7,080 nt of DNA from Thermoplasmata archaeon (GTDB lineage Archaea > Thermoplasmatota > Thermoplasmata > Lutacidiplasmatales > UBA184), in NCBI GenBank assembly GCA_013044425.1, contig JABEUK010000064.1, forward strand, positions 1 through 7,080, read 5' to 3'. Position numbers and translations under genes: made by a program. The notes beneath the pieces are model-generated. The model did not search any database. It was not told the DNA's origin and was given only the letters and a program-made list of their open reading frames with translations. Shown piece by piece: positions 6,644-7,080 of this stretch; the first letter of the stretch is position 1, and every line of letters starts with the position of its first letter.

Positions 6644-6927
6644 CTCGTGCCTTCCTCTCTCCCGTCGCGCAGAAGGCTCGCTCCGATGAGGGCCGCGCCT
6701 TCGGCCGGCGAGACCGCCCGCCGGGGCCGCACGACCAGGTACGGCCGAGATACCGGCCCGAAGACTCGCAGCACGCGCCCGCGGAATCCGCCTTTATGGT
6801 CCGTTACGATCGTTCCTTCCGGAGCAACATCCGCCCCCGAGGAGCGCACCGTCAGCGTCCCCGTGGGGGTCACGGCCAGCACCGTACCGACCTCTCGCGA
6901 TGCCGATCGCCCGTCGACGCGCGACAA
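6640..6927 (-). CDS. gar1: H/ACA ribonucleoprotein protein Gar1
   Basis: A small β-barrel subunit of the H/ACA RNP, which with Cbf5, Nop10 and L7Ae makes pseudouridines in rRNA; Gar1 helps substrate turnover through the Cbf5 thumb loop. The protein reads [18 protein letters not shown], then [31 protein letters not shown], which is the archaeal Gar1 signature (strand, D-K-G, then VFGPV..PY). From TTG 6927 it has 95 residues, within the usual 75-105. Start choice is uncertain. TTG 6996 would add 23 unlike residues across the promoter region. GTG 6882 has a good GAGGT site upstream but would cut the first β-strand. TTG 6927 fits a leaderless mRNA from the TATA-like element at 6951-6958. The stop overlaps the tfb start (ATGA), so the two are probably co-translated. 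gar1 next to tfb is a known archaeal arrangement. Confidence 0.85.
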   Translation of the reverse strand: MSRVDGRSASREVGTVLAVTPTGTLTVRSSGADVAPEGTIVTDHKGGFRGRVLRVFGPVSRPYLVVRPRRAVSPAEGAALIGASLLRDGREEGTR

Positions 6928-6944
6928 GTGGTATAAACCACTTG
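6925..6944. promoter_or_regulatory. Perfect inverted repeat over a TATA-like core upstream of gar1-tfb
   Basis: CAAGTGGT (6925-6932) and ACCACTTG (6937-6944) are exact reverse complements separated by four bases (ATAA). The core reads TTTATA leftward (6937-6932) and TATAAA rightward, so a TATA box would lie inside the dyad. A dimeric regulator bound here would block TBP/TFB. It lies at the presumed 5' end of gar1, covering the TTG chosen as its start, in the strongest AT-rich patch of the window. Confidence 0.55.
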
Positions 6945-6950
6945 CGATAC

Positions 6951-6958
6951 CTATATGA
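6951..6958 (-). promoter_or_regulatory. Second TATA-like element upstream of gar1
   Basis: On the minus strand TCATATAG is centred ~27 bases before TTG 6927, the spacing expected for a leaderless archaeal transcript beginning at that codon. The match to the TTTAWATA consensus is partial and no clear BRE is seen. It competes with the TTTATA inside the inverted repeat as the real promoter. Confidence 0.35.
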
Positions 6959-7080
6959 GCGTTACGGTTCGATCTCGCGGGTGTGGAGTACAACAATTAG
7001 TTCCCTCCCCCGAAGAGGAAGCGTGCCGGGTCCCGTGGAGTGGAAAGAGGGGGTCCAGGGGGAGTCGGACTTTCGGTTCC
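6959..7080. other. Unassigned right edge
   Basis: No gene is recognised. A minus-strand frame runs from the window edge to a TAA at 6999-6997 and ends in DPARFLFGGGN. It could be the C-terminus of an upstream gene of the gar1-tfb operon, but ~27 residues are too few to identify. A plus-strand frame from GTG 6981 is also open to the edge. No tRNA box pattern was found on either strand. Confidence 0.3.

Noticed and set aside
6981..7080. tRNA or other structured RNA at the right edge
   Set aside because: No acceptor/T-loop pair or A-box could be placed on either strand. The TTCGGTTCC at the edge alone is not enough.
1..7080. CRISPR array, insertion sequence or attachment site
   Set aside because: No spaced direct repeats, transposase motifs or terminal inverted repeats were noticed. 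The only clear dyad is the short one before gar1.

Overview
The window comes from a GC-rich archaeon. The clearest marker is a leftward gar1-tfb pair: the H/ACA RNP protein Gar1 followed by transcription factor B, with a zinc ribbon and two cyclin folds. ParB/Srx-fold proteins with a DGHHR motif like the one here are also common in archaea. TATA-like patches stand out against the GC-rich background. I cannot fix the lineage. A GC-rich Thermoplasmatota-like or other soil or sediment archaeon is a guess.

Left half (45-4298, rightward): a tightly packed operon. It encodes a three-subunit molybdenum hydroxylase whose closest recognisable relative is 4-hydroxybenzoyl-CoA reductase (HCR), in the order small [2Fe-2S] subunit (hcrC-like), large Mo subunit (hcrA-like), medium FAD subunit (hcrB-like). 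The junctions are TGATG (1-nt overlap) and a 2-nt gap. An ATGA overlap then leads into a small ParB/sulfiredoxin-fold gene of the SerK/SbnI type. The medium subunit carries the extra four-cysteine [4Fe-4S] loop that distinguishes HCR from other xanthine oxidase relatives. That loop is interrupted by two in-frame stop codons, TGA at 3253 and TAG at 3259, with no change of frame or length. This is the most striking feature of the window. It is either a very young inactivation, a local sequence error, or, least likely, recoding.

Middle (4241-5636): a leftward purN (glycinamide ribonucleotide formyltransferase) whose 3' end overlaps the 3' end of the ParB-like gene by 58 nt. It is divergent from a rightward HhH-GPD DNA glycosylase of the AlkA type.

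Right (5633-6927, leftward): gar1 then tfb, joined by an ATGA overlap. tfb and the glycosylase share four bases across their convergent stop codons. In front of gar1 lies a perfect 8-bp inverted repeat that surrounds a TATA-like core and resembles an operator on a promoter. The last ~80 bases hold no gene I can name.

The HCR-like complex would remove the phenolic hydroxyl of 4-hydroxybenzoyl-CoA to give benzoyl-CoA, the entry point of anaerobic aromatic degradation. The other genes are housekeeping: purine synthesis, alkylation repair, transcription initiation and RNA modification. The HCR-ParB block therefore looks like an accessory operon next to core genes. I see no IS element, CRISPR array, tRNA or rRNA.
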